Source: Treponema sp. UBA4232
GTDB taxonomy: Bacteria > Spirochaetota > Spirochaetia > Treponematales > Treponemataceae
NCBI GenBank assembly: GCA_002396325.1
Contig: DGXM01000042.1
Location: forward strand, 1-6,159
Direction: 5' to 3'
DNA: 6,159 nt
The notes under the pieces are model-generated. The model worked only from the letters and a program-made list of their open reading frames with translations, had not been told where the DNA came from and did not search any database. The position numbers were made by a program, and so were the translations under genes. Below are positions 1 through 6,159 of this stretch, one piece after another. Position 1 is the stretch's first letter; each line of letters opens with the position of its first letter.

Positions 1-1959
1 CTTGACGATGCATCTCTTGAGAAGAAGGCCGCCGAGTTTGTGAAGACAGACAACGAGGATCCCGCGCTGAACGTGGAGAGTGCCGCCGATGCGCTGAAGG
101 GTGCGCAGGATATTATTGCGGAGCGTGTTTCACAGAATACCGAAAACCGCACTTCCGTGCATGATCTTTATATGGCCACCGGTACGATTGTGACAAAGGG
201 AATTGTGCCCGAAGGTCAGGATGCCGAGACTGCCGAAAAGACTTCCACATACAAGATGTACTGGGATTATTCTGAGCCGCTGAATCAGGTGAAGCCCCAC
301 CGCATTCTTGCTATCAACCGTGCCGAAAGAGAAGGAGCCCTTGAGGTGACTCTTGACGTGAATGTTGACGGTGCAGTAGAAGAGCTTGTCAAAAAGCAGA
401 AGGTGAACAACAAGTATCACAAGGCTGCGATTGAAGACGGTGTCGTGCGCCTTTTGAGCCCTGCCGTTTTGCGTGAAATCCGCAGCGATGAGTTTGACGA
501 GGCAGATGAGCACGGAATAGGAGTTTTCAGCGAGAACCTGAAGAATCTTCTGATGACGCAGCCTATTAAGGGAAGCCGTGTGCTCGGTGTAGACCCAGGT
601 ATCCGTACAGGAACAAAGTGCGCCGCTCTTGACGAAACCGGAAAGTATCTGGGATATTTCCTGATTAAGCAGGTGACTGCCCCGGAAGCTTCATACAATG
701 CCATAAACGAGGCCATTAAGAAATACAATATTCAGATTGTTGCGGTTGGAAACGGCACAGGAAGCCAGGAAGTGCAGGCAATTGTGAGCAAAGTCATCAG
801 CGAGAACTACCCTGACGTGAGTTACACGGTGGTTGACGAGTCCGGTGCCTCCGTTTATTCTGCGAGCGACATTGCCCGTGAGGAATTCCCCGATCTTGAC
901 CTGACGATTCGTGGTGCCATCAGCATGGGCCGCCGTCTGCAGGATCCTCTTGCCGAGCTTGTGAAGATTGATCCGAAGGCCATCGGCGTGGGACTTTATC
1001 AGCATGACGTGAATCAGAAGAAGCTTTCCGACAAACTTGATGAAGTGGTCAGCTCTGTGGTGAACCAGGTGGGCGTGAATCTGAATACGGCAAGTGCTTC
1101 TCTTCTGAAGTATGTTTCAGGAATCAACAGTTCATTGGCTAAGAAGATTGTGGCATACCGCGATACGAACGGAAAAATCACCAGCCGCGAGGATCTGAAG
1201 AAGGTTTCCGGCCTCGGCCCCAAGGCATTTGAACAGTGCGCAGGATTCCTGAAGATTCCCGAAAGCTCCAATCCGTTGGACAACACCTGGGTGCATCCCG
1301 AGAATTACAACGTGGCAAGCGAAGTGCTTCCGCTGGTGCAGAAGGGAGAAAAGATTTCCGCAGACCTGAAGAAAAAGCTTGAGGAAAAGTACGGAATCGG
1401 TTCCACAACAATCAACGACATAATAGAAGAACTTGCAAAGCCCAACCGTGATCCCCGCGACGGATATCCTGCCCCGATCATGCAGAAGGGAGTTATGAAT
1501 TTCGAGGATTTGAAAATCGGCATGAAAGTGACCGGAAAAATCCGCAATGTTGTTGACTTCGGTGCATTCGTGGACATTGGACTGCACGAGACAGGTCTTA
1601 TTCACGTGAGCGAATTGAGCGACAGTTTCGTTTCCGACCCGATGGATGTGGTGAAAGTGGGCGACATCAAAGAATTCACGATTATCGGACTTGACAACGA
1701 CAGAAAGAGAATCAGTCTTTCGCTGAAGAGTGATGCGGCAAACCGTCTTGCATCTCCCACAGGCAGCGGAGAAGGTTCCGGCTCCGGCAAAAAACGTGTG
1801 GTCGTGGTGAAAAAAGGTTCCGCAGCGGCAAAGGGCGGCGACAAATCCTCCCGTGGAGACCGCAGCGGAAACGGTCAGCGCAGGGAAAAACAGAGCTACG
1901 GCAGCGACGACGGAATGTATTACAATCCTTTTGCTGCACTGCTTAAAAACAAAAAATAA
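1..1959 (+). CDS. tex: Tex family S1 RNA-binding protein, 5'-partial
   Basis: This is the Tex (YhgF) transcription accessory protein, a conserved cytoplasmic nucleic-acid-binding protein linked in other bacteria to transcription and RNA metabolism. The frame is open from base 1, so the true start lies upstream; the GTG at 40 is only an internal codon. In window numbering, the YqgF/RNase H-like domain starts near residue 196 (GVDPGIRTG) and includes GNGTGSQE and DESGASVYSAS, followed by the hallmark LQDPLAELVKIDPKAIGVG. The tandem helix-hairpin-helix region spans about 357-419 (NLNTAS, GLGPKAFEQCAGFL). The S1 domain spans about 507-578 (VVDFGAFVDIG, GLIHVSELS, RKRISLSLK). The last ~74 residues form a low-complexity Gly/Ser/Lys/Arg tail ending NPFAALLKNKK. 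Compared with E. coli Tex (about 770 residues), roughly 130 N-terminal residues are missing because of the window edge, not a mutation. Lysine is mostly AAG here, unlike the AAA-rich genes downstream. Family identity is near certain; the exact cellular role in this organism is not. Confidence 0.96.
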   Translation, partial: LDDASLEKKAAEFVKTDNEDPALNVESAADALKGAQDIIAERVSQNTENRTSVHDLYMATGTIVTKGIVPEGQDAETAEKTSTYKMYWDYSEPLNQVKPHRILAINRAEREGALEVTLDVNVDGAVEELVKKQKVNNKYHKAAIEDGVVRLLSPAVLREIRSDEFDEADEHGIGVFSENLKNLLMTQPIKGSRVLGVDPGIRTGTKCAALDETGKYLGYFLIKQVTAPEASYNAINEAIKKYNIQIVAVGNGTGSQEVQAIVSKVISENYPDVSYTVVDESGASVYSASDIAREEFPDLDLTIRGAISMGRRLQDPLAELVKIDPKAIGVGLYQHDVNQKKLSDKLDEVVSSVVNQVGVNLNTASASLLKYVSGINSSLAKKIVAYRDTNGKITSREDLKKVSGLGPKAFEQCAGFLKIPESSNPLDNTWVHPENYNVASEVLPLVQKGEKISADLKKKLEEKYGIGSTTINDIIEELAKPNRDPRDGYPAPIMQKGVMNFEDLKIGMKVTGKIRNVVDFGAFVDIGLHETGLIHVSELSDSFVSDPMDVVKVGDIKEFTIIGLDNDRKRISLSLKSDAANRLASPTGSGEGSGSGKKRVVVVKKGSAAAKGGDKSSRGDRSGNGQRREKQSYGSDDGMYYNPFAALLKNKK

Positions 1960-1965
1960 TTCCTC

Positions 1966-1985
1966 TTTCTGAAAAAAATCAGAAA
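1966..1985 (+). other. A/T-rich hairpin just after tex
   Basis: A perfect 7-bp inverted repeat, TTTCTGA (1966-1972) and TCAGAAA (1979-1985), with a loop of six A, begins seven bases after the tex stop codon. It precedes the GC-rich terminator hairpin. It lacks a GC-rich stem and a following T-run, so it is unlikely to terminate by itself. It could protect the mRNA 3' end, or be a chance product of A/T-rich sequence. Confidence 0.4.
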
Positions 1986-1994
1986 AATCCCCGG

Positions 1995-2029
1995 CCTGCC
2001 GCATATTCCTGCGGCGGGTTGTTTTTTTT
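1995..2029 (+). terminator. Intrinsic terminator of tex
   Basis: The left arm CCTGCCGCA (1995-2003) pairs with TGCGGCGGG (2010-2018) to give a 9-bp stem with one G-T wobble and a 6-base loop (TATTCC). It is followed at once by a T-rich tract (2019-2029, interrupted by one G). This is a textbook Rho-independent terminator 35 bases after the tex stop. It separates tex from the downstream envelope operon. On the minus strand the run after the stem is weaker, so it is probably one-directional. Confidence 0.9.
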
Positions 2030-2036
2030 GCAAATG

Positions 2037-2067
2037 TTACCGATAATATAAAAAATTGTTATATAAT
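2037..2067 (+). promoter_or_regulatory. Possible upstream sigma70-type promoter (P1)
   Basis: A perfect TATAAT occurs at 2062-2067 in a very A/T-rich stretch. An overlapping reading has TATATA at 2060-2065 preceded by TG at 2057-2058 (extended -10), with a weak -35 TTACCG at 2037-2042 and a 17-base spacer. The transcript would carry a leader of about 140 bases before the lipoprotein gene. The poor -35 match and A/T-rich context make this uncertain. Confidence 0.35.
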
Positions 2068-2104
2068 AGGAAGGGTTTTGCCCGAATATCGGCCCGGAAA
2101 CACT

Positions 2105-2120
2105 GATTTCTGAAGAAATC
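2105..2120. promoter_or_regulatory. Inverted repeat abutting the -35 of P2
   Basis: GATTTC (2105-2110) and GAAATC (2115-2120) form a perfect 6-bp inverted repeat around TGAA. It ends two bases before the candidate -35 hexamer at 2123. The position suits an activator or repressor site, or a small hairpin in a P1 transcript. No known binding-site family is recognised. Confidence 0.3.
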
Positions 2121-2122
2121 CG

Positions 2123-2151
2123 TTTAAAAATACCGAGTAATGTGTTATACT
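2123..2151 (+). promoter_or_regulatory. Likely promoter of the lipoprotein operon (P2)
   Basis: The -35 candidate TTTAAA (2123-2128, 4 of 6 consensus positions) is separated by 17 bases from the -10 TATACT (2146-2151, 5 of 6). A TG one base upstream of the -10 (2143-2144) makes it an extended -10 element. Transcription would start near 2157-2159 and give a leader of about 60 bases. It lies downstream of the tex terminator and upstream of a strong ribosome binding site, as expected for the promoter of the next operon. Confidence 0.6.
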
Positions 2152-2155
2152 GAAA

Positions 2156-2167
2156 AGAGAAATCTCT
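2156..2167. promoter_or_regulatory. Inverted repeat at the predicted transcription start
   Basis: AGAGA (2156-2160) and TCTCT (2163-2167) flank AA, giving a near-palindrome right at the predicted P2 start site. A site here could act as an operator that blocks initiation. It shares the word AGAAATC (2158-2164) with the repeat upstream of the -35. This may also be chance in purine/pyrimidine-rich sequence. Confidence 0.3.
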
Positions 2168-2205
2168 AAAAACTCTTTCCTGCATCGGGTTGGGCTGTCC
2201 GCTAT

Positions 2206-2211
2206 AGGAGG
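2206..2211 (+). promoter_or_regulatory. Strong Shine-Dalgarno for the lipoprotein gene
   Basis: AGGAGG sits six bases upstream of the ATG at 2218. This near-ideal spacing fixes the start codon and leaves an intact signal peptide at the N-terminus. Confidence 0.9.
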
Positions 2212-2217
2212 TTTGCC

Positions 2218-2280
2218 ATGAATAAGAATAGATTTTTTTTGACGGCGTTGACCGCAGCGGCTTTTTTGGCAAGCGGTTGT
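2218..2280 (+). other. Lipoprotein signal peptide with lipobox
   Basis: Residues 1-20 form the signal peptide and residue 21 (codon 2278-2280) is the cysteine expected to be acylated by Lgt and exposed by signal peptidase II. The lipobox L-A-S-G-C fits the relaxed spirochaetal pattern and nearly matches the general consensus. The residue after the cysteine is Asp, followed by Asn. In E. coli, Asp at this position favours inner-membrane retention, but spirochaetal sorting rules differ, so location is not decided by it. Confidence 0.88.
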
Positions 2281-5139
2281 GACAATCTTGCGTTGCCGGA
2301 GTCGCTTTCAATCAAGACAAACGCAAAATATCAGGCTCCGCTCGGAACCGCTTCCTTTGATTTGACAAAAGTGCTGAGTCCTTCCGCAATGCGGGAAACC
2401 ATACAAAATGCGATGGGCGGTTCTGCCGTGCTTTACGAATACATCCCCGGCAGTGAAAACATTGACGGACTTGACCCCAAAGCTCTCACGTATCTTCTGC
2501 ACTATCCCGCCTACAACGTTCCGATTGACATGTCGCAGTACATAAGCCAGATGGATTTGGCCGGTCAGCTTGGAAACATAGAGAAAAACTTTGACATAAG
2601 TGCCGGCTCCGAGATTGACCAGTCTTTCACCGATTCAATCAGCGCCTTCACCGGAATGGATTCGCTGAACATCACCGGAAACACTGCGACTGTACAAGAA
2701 TCTTCTTCAAACAGTATCATTGAGCCTGAATATCTGCCCACCATAGAAGTCTCCGGAGGCAATGAAAACTTCTCTTATTCCCGCATTTATTTCAAAACCG
2801 GAAAAATCTCCATGACCTTCAAGAAAACGGACACCTATCCAGCCGGAAGCGGATACACAATCAGAATAAAACCCCTGCTTTACGATTCCAGCGGAAATCT
2901 CTGCAAAGAAGGCGAGGAAAAGAACATCAATCTTAACACCGGAGCCGAAACCACGCTTGAACTTCCGATGACGTGCGAACAGGGACTCTCCCAGAAATTC
3001 TACGTAAAATTCCGGGCTTCGGTCACGGCTTCATCAGGAAATGCGACTCATACCTTCAATATATCCGCAAATTCCCAGGACATGGCCATAAAAAAGATTA
3101 CCGGAGCCTCAGGCTCTGCTTCAAAGGAAATCAATCAGACGGTGTCTCTGTCAGCCCTTGGCAGCGGAATCACTTCCGTAAGCTTCTCGGACGCCGCCAT
3201 AGGAATCGCATCCCCGTTGCCAGCAGGATGGACGGGAATGGAGTGCACGGTAAGCAGTCTTGCCGTAAGAAATTCCGCGGATACTTCCGACGTTGGCACC
3301 CTCACAAAAGTCTCTTCGGGAGGCGCAGGCTACACTGTGAAAGACATTTACAGATGGGGAGCCACAATCAATCCCGGCACAACGAGTTCCGTAAAGGTGA
3401 AGGGAACCGCCAAAATCACCATGACGAATGCCACAATCGACTTGAGCAGCACAGGCACGACGGCCTCCGTTCCCATAGGCGTGAGTTTCAAACTAAAAAA
3501 AGTGGATTCAGTCACCGTAAACCTGAGTGATCTGGGAGTGACCCCATCTTTTGAAGACAGCTCAGTGAGTCTCCCTGACGAACTACGCAATTTCGTCAGG
3601 AAAATAACCTTCGCCTCGAATGCGAGCAATGCAGAAGGAAATCCGACCACTGCGACCCGTGCAGGATTCGGTTTCAAGTGCGACATAACAGACACTCTTC
3701 CCGCCGGAAACACGGTGCAGCTCAATGTGTCAGCCTTCCGCAAAGTGAGCAATTCCGGTCAGTATTACTTCAATCAGACCCTTGACATTTCAGGTGCCCA
3801 GACCGCGAAAACAGTCTCCCAGAACGATTTCGACATTGAATTCAGCAATGCAGCCGGAGCCCCCGACAAGCTTTATCTGAAAATGGCGGTGAAAAATGCC
3901 GACTCATTCACACTGAAAAACATCGAACTTGGAAAAAGCTATACCCTCGGAATAAAAATCACCGACGTCATTTTCGACTGGGACAAGATCACGCTGGATC
4001 TTTCTTCGGTGCAGCCTTTCTCCGGGGAAACAGATATGCCGCTCGACATCCACAAGCTCCTTGAGCCCATGCACCTTGACACTGAGATTGAAAAGATGGA
4101 GCTTACGGCCTTCCCGGTCTACTTCTATGCACAGAAACCCTCCGGTCTTGGCAATGCTTTTGATTCAATCGGTTTCAGCGGGAAGATTTATCTTTCCTAC
4201 AAGCCGCAGGGAGGCACCGACAAGAAATTCGATATGATTGCCGGAGTGGAAAAGTCAGAGATACCAAACGACGCAACAATCCCGCTGGTAAACTCCGTTC
4301 CATGGCCGGATTCCTCAGTCTCGCAGATTGTGGAAAACAAGACGGATTCAAACAACGTTGCCTACTATATGCAGGATGCCGATCCGAAACGCTACAGTGC
4401 AAAAAGCAATCTGAACCAGGTACTTATGACGAAGCTTGACAGCAGCACTCCGATGAAGCTGAATTATTCCGTGAAAATGACCGGAGGAAGTTCGGGTGTG
4501 GAACTTTCCAGAGCAGCGGTTGAAAATTCAGGAAGTTCATCCCTGAGCATAGACATGGCGGCCCTGCTTTCGTTCGACTTCACTCTGAAAGCCCCCCTGT
4601 ACATAAAACCCATACAACTTGCGGACGAGCACTGGAACGACAAAGAAGACGGACATTACAAGGATGTGCTCAACAGGGAAAATGCCTCGACAATGAGCCA
4701 GTTTGCCGATTACGTTGATTGCATCAAATCGGTTACGGTAGACTACAAGGCCCGTAACGACCTTCTTTTGACAAAAAAAACGGACGGAACGTATTCAAAT
4801 CTCACGGTAAAGGCTGACATGTGGGATTTAGGGGGCTCTGGCATCACCAAAAACATGCCTTTAAGCCCGGGATCATATTCACTTCCGCTTACCGGCACTG
4901 AAATAAAGAATGTGTTCACAACATGGCCATTCCACCCTGATGTGGTCGTGAAAGCAGGCCGTGATTTTGCGGAAGGGGAAACATCTCACTATGCCGCGGA
5001 TGCGAAGGAGCACTGCCTTATTTCCCGTGCCGCTTTGTCCTCTTCGGATGCACTTTCGGCAGACGTAAAAGTGACTGTACAGATGAACGGAGACAAACCA
5101 CTCTCTGTTACCGGAATCGCAACCGGATTGGTACATTAA
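2218..5139 (+). CDS. Large putative lipoprotein of unknown function
   Basis: This encodes a 973-residue exported lipoprotein; I do not recognise a named family and assign no activity. The start is fixed by AGGAGG six bases upstream. The N-terminus is a short lipoprotein signal peptide: Asn/Lys/Arg in residues 2-5, a hydrophobic core at 6-17, then the lipobox LASGC with the acylated cysteine at residue 21. No further membrane segment is apparent. The mature protein is rich in Ser, Thr, Gly and Asn, with alternating hydrophobic residues, which suggests stacked beta-sandwich domains. Similar segments recur: DTYPAG (205) followed by QKFYVKF (259), and DTLPAG (492) followed by DKLYLKM (550). A short motif also recurs as FDLTKVLSP (47), LDIHKLLEP (609) and IDMAALLSF (778). 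Six cysteines follow C21 (229, 253, 343, 488, 835, 933). The gene is probably the first of an operon with the exported protein 12 bases downstream. By inference it is anchored in the outer or inner membrane and may have a structural, adhesive or assembly role. The style resembles large treponemal lipoproteins. Existence and lipidation are well supported; function is unknown. Confidence 0.9.
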   Translation: MNKNRFFLTALTAAAFLASGCDNLALPESLSIKTNAKYQAPLGTASFDLTKVLSPSAMRETIQNAMGGSAVLYEYIPGSENIDGLDPKALTYLLHYPAYNVPIDMSQYISQMDLAGQLGNIEKNFDISAGSEIDQSFTDSISAFTGMDSLNITGNTATVQESSSNSIIEPEYLPTIEVSGGNENFSYSRIYFKTGKISMTFKKTDTYPAGSGYTIRIKPLLYDSSGNLCKEGEEKNINLNTGAETTLELPMTCEQGLSQKFYVKFRASVTASSGNATHTFNISANSQDMAIKKITGASGSASKEINQTVSLSALGSGITSVSFSDAAIGIASPLPAGWTGMECTVSSLAVRNSADTSDVGTLTKVSSGGAGYTVKDIYRWGATINPGTTSSVKVKGTAKITMTNATIDLSSTGTTASVPIGVSFKLKKVDSVTVNLSDLGVTPSFEDSSVSLPDELRNFVRKITFASNASNAEGNPTTATRAGFGFKCDITDTLPAGNTVQLNVSAFRKVSNSGQYYFNQTLDISGAQTAKTVSQNDFDIEFSNAAGAPDKLYLKMAVKNADSFTLKNIELGKSYTLGIKITDVIFDWDKITLDLSSVQPFSGETDMPLDIHKLLEPMHLDTEIEKMELTAFPVYFYAQKPSGLGNAFDSIGFSGKIYLSYKPQGGTDKKFDMIAGVEKSEIPNDATIPLVNSVPWPDSSVSQIVENKTDSNNVAYYMQDADPKRYSAKSNLNQVLMTKLDSSTPMKLNYSVKMTGGSSGVELSRAAVENSGSSSLSIDMAALLSFDFTLKAPLYIKPIQLADEHWNDKEDGHYKDVLNRENASTMSQFADYVDCIKSVTVDYKARNDLLLTKKTDGTYSNLTVKADMWDLGGSGITKNMPLSPGSYSLPLTGTEIKNVFTTWPFHPDVVVKAGRDFAEGETSHYAADAKEHCLISRAALSSSDALSADVKVTVQMNGDKPLSVTGIATGLVH
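2233..2240 (+). repeat. Eight-T homopolymer in the signal-peptide codons
   Basis: Eight consecutive T residues span codons 6-8 (Phe-Phe-Leu) of the lipoprotein gene. A second run of six T lies at 2262-2267, in codons 15-17. Homopolymers near a start codon can slip during replication. Loss of one T creates an immediate TGA at codon 8; gain of one T leads to TGA at codon 22. Whether it actually varies cannot be seen from one sequence. Confidence 0.6.
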
Positions 5140-5145
5140 AGGAGG
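5139..5145 (+). promoter_or_regulatory. Strong Shine-Dalgarno for the downstream exported protein
   Basis: AAGGAGG overlaps the last base of the preceding stop codon and ends six bases before the ATG at 5152. It decides the start and shows that the second gene is well translated within the same transcript. Confidence 0.88.
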
Positions 5146-5151
5146 AAGCCC

Positions 5152-6159
5152 ATGAAACGAATCATAGCAATCTGCATAATGTTCGCGGCGGGACTTTCCT
5201 GCCTGAGTGCCGAAATGAATCCCCGCAAGCGCTACATTGAGATGAAATGGGGATTCGATGTCTATGCCGGCCAGAATGCAATGAACCTGACGGACATCTT
5301 CCAAAAGGAACTGGTTCTGGACTTTCCCCAAATCTACCGGAACATAGGAAACGGTCCGTTGAGCATTGACGTCGGACTCAACACCACCGCGTACGATTTT
5401 TCGGTGGTTTTCGGCGGATGGGGAGCAGGTATCCGAGCAGGCATTTCCGGTTATGGCACGTTCTCAGTTTCAAACGATATGGTGCAGCTTCTTGCGGAAG
5501 GAAACACACTGGACGAGGAGCAGACAACCTCTTTCAGTTTAAGCTCAGGTGTATTTATAAACTGCGATATTCCATTCTACTTCAAAGTAGGAAAACTCCG
5601 CTTCGTTGCCACCCCCTCAGCCTTTGTCCCGATGCTCTACATTCCCGCCTCCAATGTTACGGTGAAATACACGATGCATTCCGACGGTTCCATGGATTTG
5701 GTAGGATCAACCACCGCGAACGTATACTCGCTTGCAGCTCAAAACTTTTCAATGCAGGACACTACCAAATCCGTAAGCGAAATGACCTTTGATGCGGAAA
5801 CGATTTTCCAATCCCTTGGAGTGGACCTTTCGCTGGCTGTTGAGTATCCCCTCTTCAAAAACCTTGACCTGGGAGGATACGCAACAGTCCCGATTATCCC
5901 CGGAAGACTCAACAAGAGACTTTCCGGCGGCACAATAGTCTCCATACACGCGGACCCCGTTCTGGGCACGGCTCTCAACGGCTCGAATCCTTTCACGGTC
6001 ACCGGTCCGGACACAAAACCATGGGTTGTCGAGGATGCCGAGACTTTCTATGTGAACCGCCCCATGCGTCTTGGGGCAGAAGTGGCATGGAGGCCTTTCG
6101 GCGGAAACTGGTTTGTGCTTCACGGAAGAGTCGGAGGGGTAATGCGCAATCCATTCGGA
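5152..6159 (+). CDS. Exported, probable outer-membrane beta-barrel protein, 3'-partial
   Basis: The frame is open for 336 codons from the ATG at 5152 to the window edge, with no stop, so the C-terminus is missing. The start has AAGGAGG six bases upstream and lies 12 bases after the lipoprotein stop, indicating one operon. Residues 1-20 look like a signal peptide: Lys-Arg at 2-3, a hydrophobic core, and a probable signal peptidase I site after Leu-Ser-Ala (18-20). The mature part has no hydrophobic helix. It has many short strands with alternating aromatic or aliphatic residues and glycine turns, for example FGGWGAGIRAGISGYG at 87-102 and LGAEVAWRPFGGNWFVLHG near the end. This pattern suits a beta-barrel in the outer membrane. 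The general look recalls uncharacterised treponemal outer-membrane protein families, but I cannot name one with confidence. Cys17 could be a poor lipobox (GLSC), a less likely alternative. By inference it partners the lipoprotein at the envelope. Real gene: very likely; beta-barrel: moderate. Confidence 0.85.
   Translation, partial: MKRIIAICIMFAAGLSCLSAEMNPRKRYIEMKWGFDVYAGQNAMNLTDIFQKELVLDFPQIYRNIGNGPLSIDVGLNTTAYDFSVVFGGWGAGIRAGISGYGTFSVSNDMVQLLAEGNTLDEEQTTSFSLSSGVFINCDIPFYFKVGKLRFVATPSAFVPMLYIPASNVTVKYTMHSDGSMDLVGSTTANVYSLAAQNFSMQDTTKSVSEMTFDAETIFQSLGVDLSLAVEYPLFKNLDLGGYATVPIIPGRLNKRLSGGTIVSIHADPVLGTALNGSNPFTVTGPDTKPWVVEDAETFYVNRPMRLGAEVAWRPFGGNWFVLHGRVGGVMRNPFG

Noticed and set aside
40..42. 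GTG as the start codon of the tex gene
   Set aside because: The same frame is open without a stop back to base 1 and encodes residues consistent with Tex; known Tex proteins extend well upstream. It is an internal valine codon in a gene cut by the window edge.
1132..2004. 290-codon minus-strand open frame opposite tex
   Set aside because: It lies antisense to a clear Tex gene, runs across the tex stop region, shows no recognisable domain and is Cys/His-rich in the way typical of antisense translations.
2046..2064. ATATAA/TTATAT inverted repeat upstream of the lipoprotein gene
   Set aside because: Six A/T pairs around a seven-base loop in a very A/T-rich stretch are expected by chance and overlap the possible P1 -10.
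2082..2092. CCGA-ATA-TCGG inverted repeat between P1 and P2
   Set aside because: Only four base pairs per arm; too short to support as an operator or hairpin without conservation data.
1960..2217. tRNA, small RNA, riboswitch or CRISPR in the intergenic region
   Set aside because: I see no cloverleaf, no known riboswitch core and no spaced direct repeats; the terminator, promoters and short inverted repeats account for what is visible.
1979..2311. Minus-strand frame across the tex-lipoprotein intergenic region
   Set aside because: It covers the tex terminator and the promoter region and has no convincing domain; the intergenic sequence is better explained by regulatory elements.
2973..3530. 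185-codon + strand frame inside the lipoprotein gene
   Set aside because: It is wholly inside the real lipoprotein frame, with an Arg/His/Gly-rich composition typical of an out-of-frame reading and no plausible ribosome binding context.
4773..4780. Eight-A tract late in the lipoprotein gene as a slippage site
   Set aside because: It encodes an ordinary Lys-Lys pair deep in the gene, where slippage would only truncate the C-terminus; no supporting context.
5152..5202. Second protein as a lipoprotein acylated at Cys17
   Set aside because: GLSC lacks the usual Leu/Ala/Val at -3, and a good signal peptidase I site (LSA) follows three residues later; kept only as a minor alternative.
5418..5792. 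124-codon + strand frame inside the exported protein gene
   Set aside because: It is out of frame with the open reading frame from 5152, which has a signal peptide and strong ribosome binding site; this one has neither.

Overview
The window looks like ordinary chromosomal DNA from a spirochaete, most likely a host-associated Treponema-type species. This is an inference from three things. One gene encodes a very large lipoprotein that starts with a short signal peptide and lipobox. The gene after it encodes an exported, glycine- and aromatic-rich, probably beta-barrel envelope protein. Both have the overall style of treponemal envelope proteins. No rRNA, tRNA or taxon-specific marker is present, so the assignment is tentative. 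Base composition is moderate and all recognisable genes are on the + strand.

Layout. Bases 1-1959 are the 3' part (652 codons) of a Tex-family RNA-binding protein gene. The frame is open at the left edge and about 130 N-terminal residues lie outside the window. Bases 1960-2217 are intergenic. They hold a small A/T hairpin, a strong intrinsic terminator for tex, one or two sigma70-type promoters, and a cluster of short inverted and direct repeats around the better promoter. Bases 2218-5139 encode a 973-residue lipoprotein of unknown function with an excellent ribosome binding site. After a 12-base gap, bases 5152-6159 encode a second exported protein, still open at the right edge after 336 codons.

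How the genes relate. tex is a housekeeping nucleic-acid-binding gene and is separated from the rest by a terminator. The lipoprotein and the exported protein form an apparent two-gene operon, each with a strong Shine-Dalgarno sequence. They probably act together at the cell envelope, with the lipoprotein anchored by its lipid and the partner in or at the outer membrane. Neither is assigned a biochemical function.

Most notable points for a second look: a recurring short motif and an apparent duplicated beta-domain inside the lipoprotein; an eight-T tract in its signal peptide where a one-base loss or gain would stop translation at once; and three copies of a 7-bp word around its promoter. I found no CRISPR array, mobile element, RNA gene or recognisable defence system.
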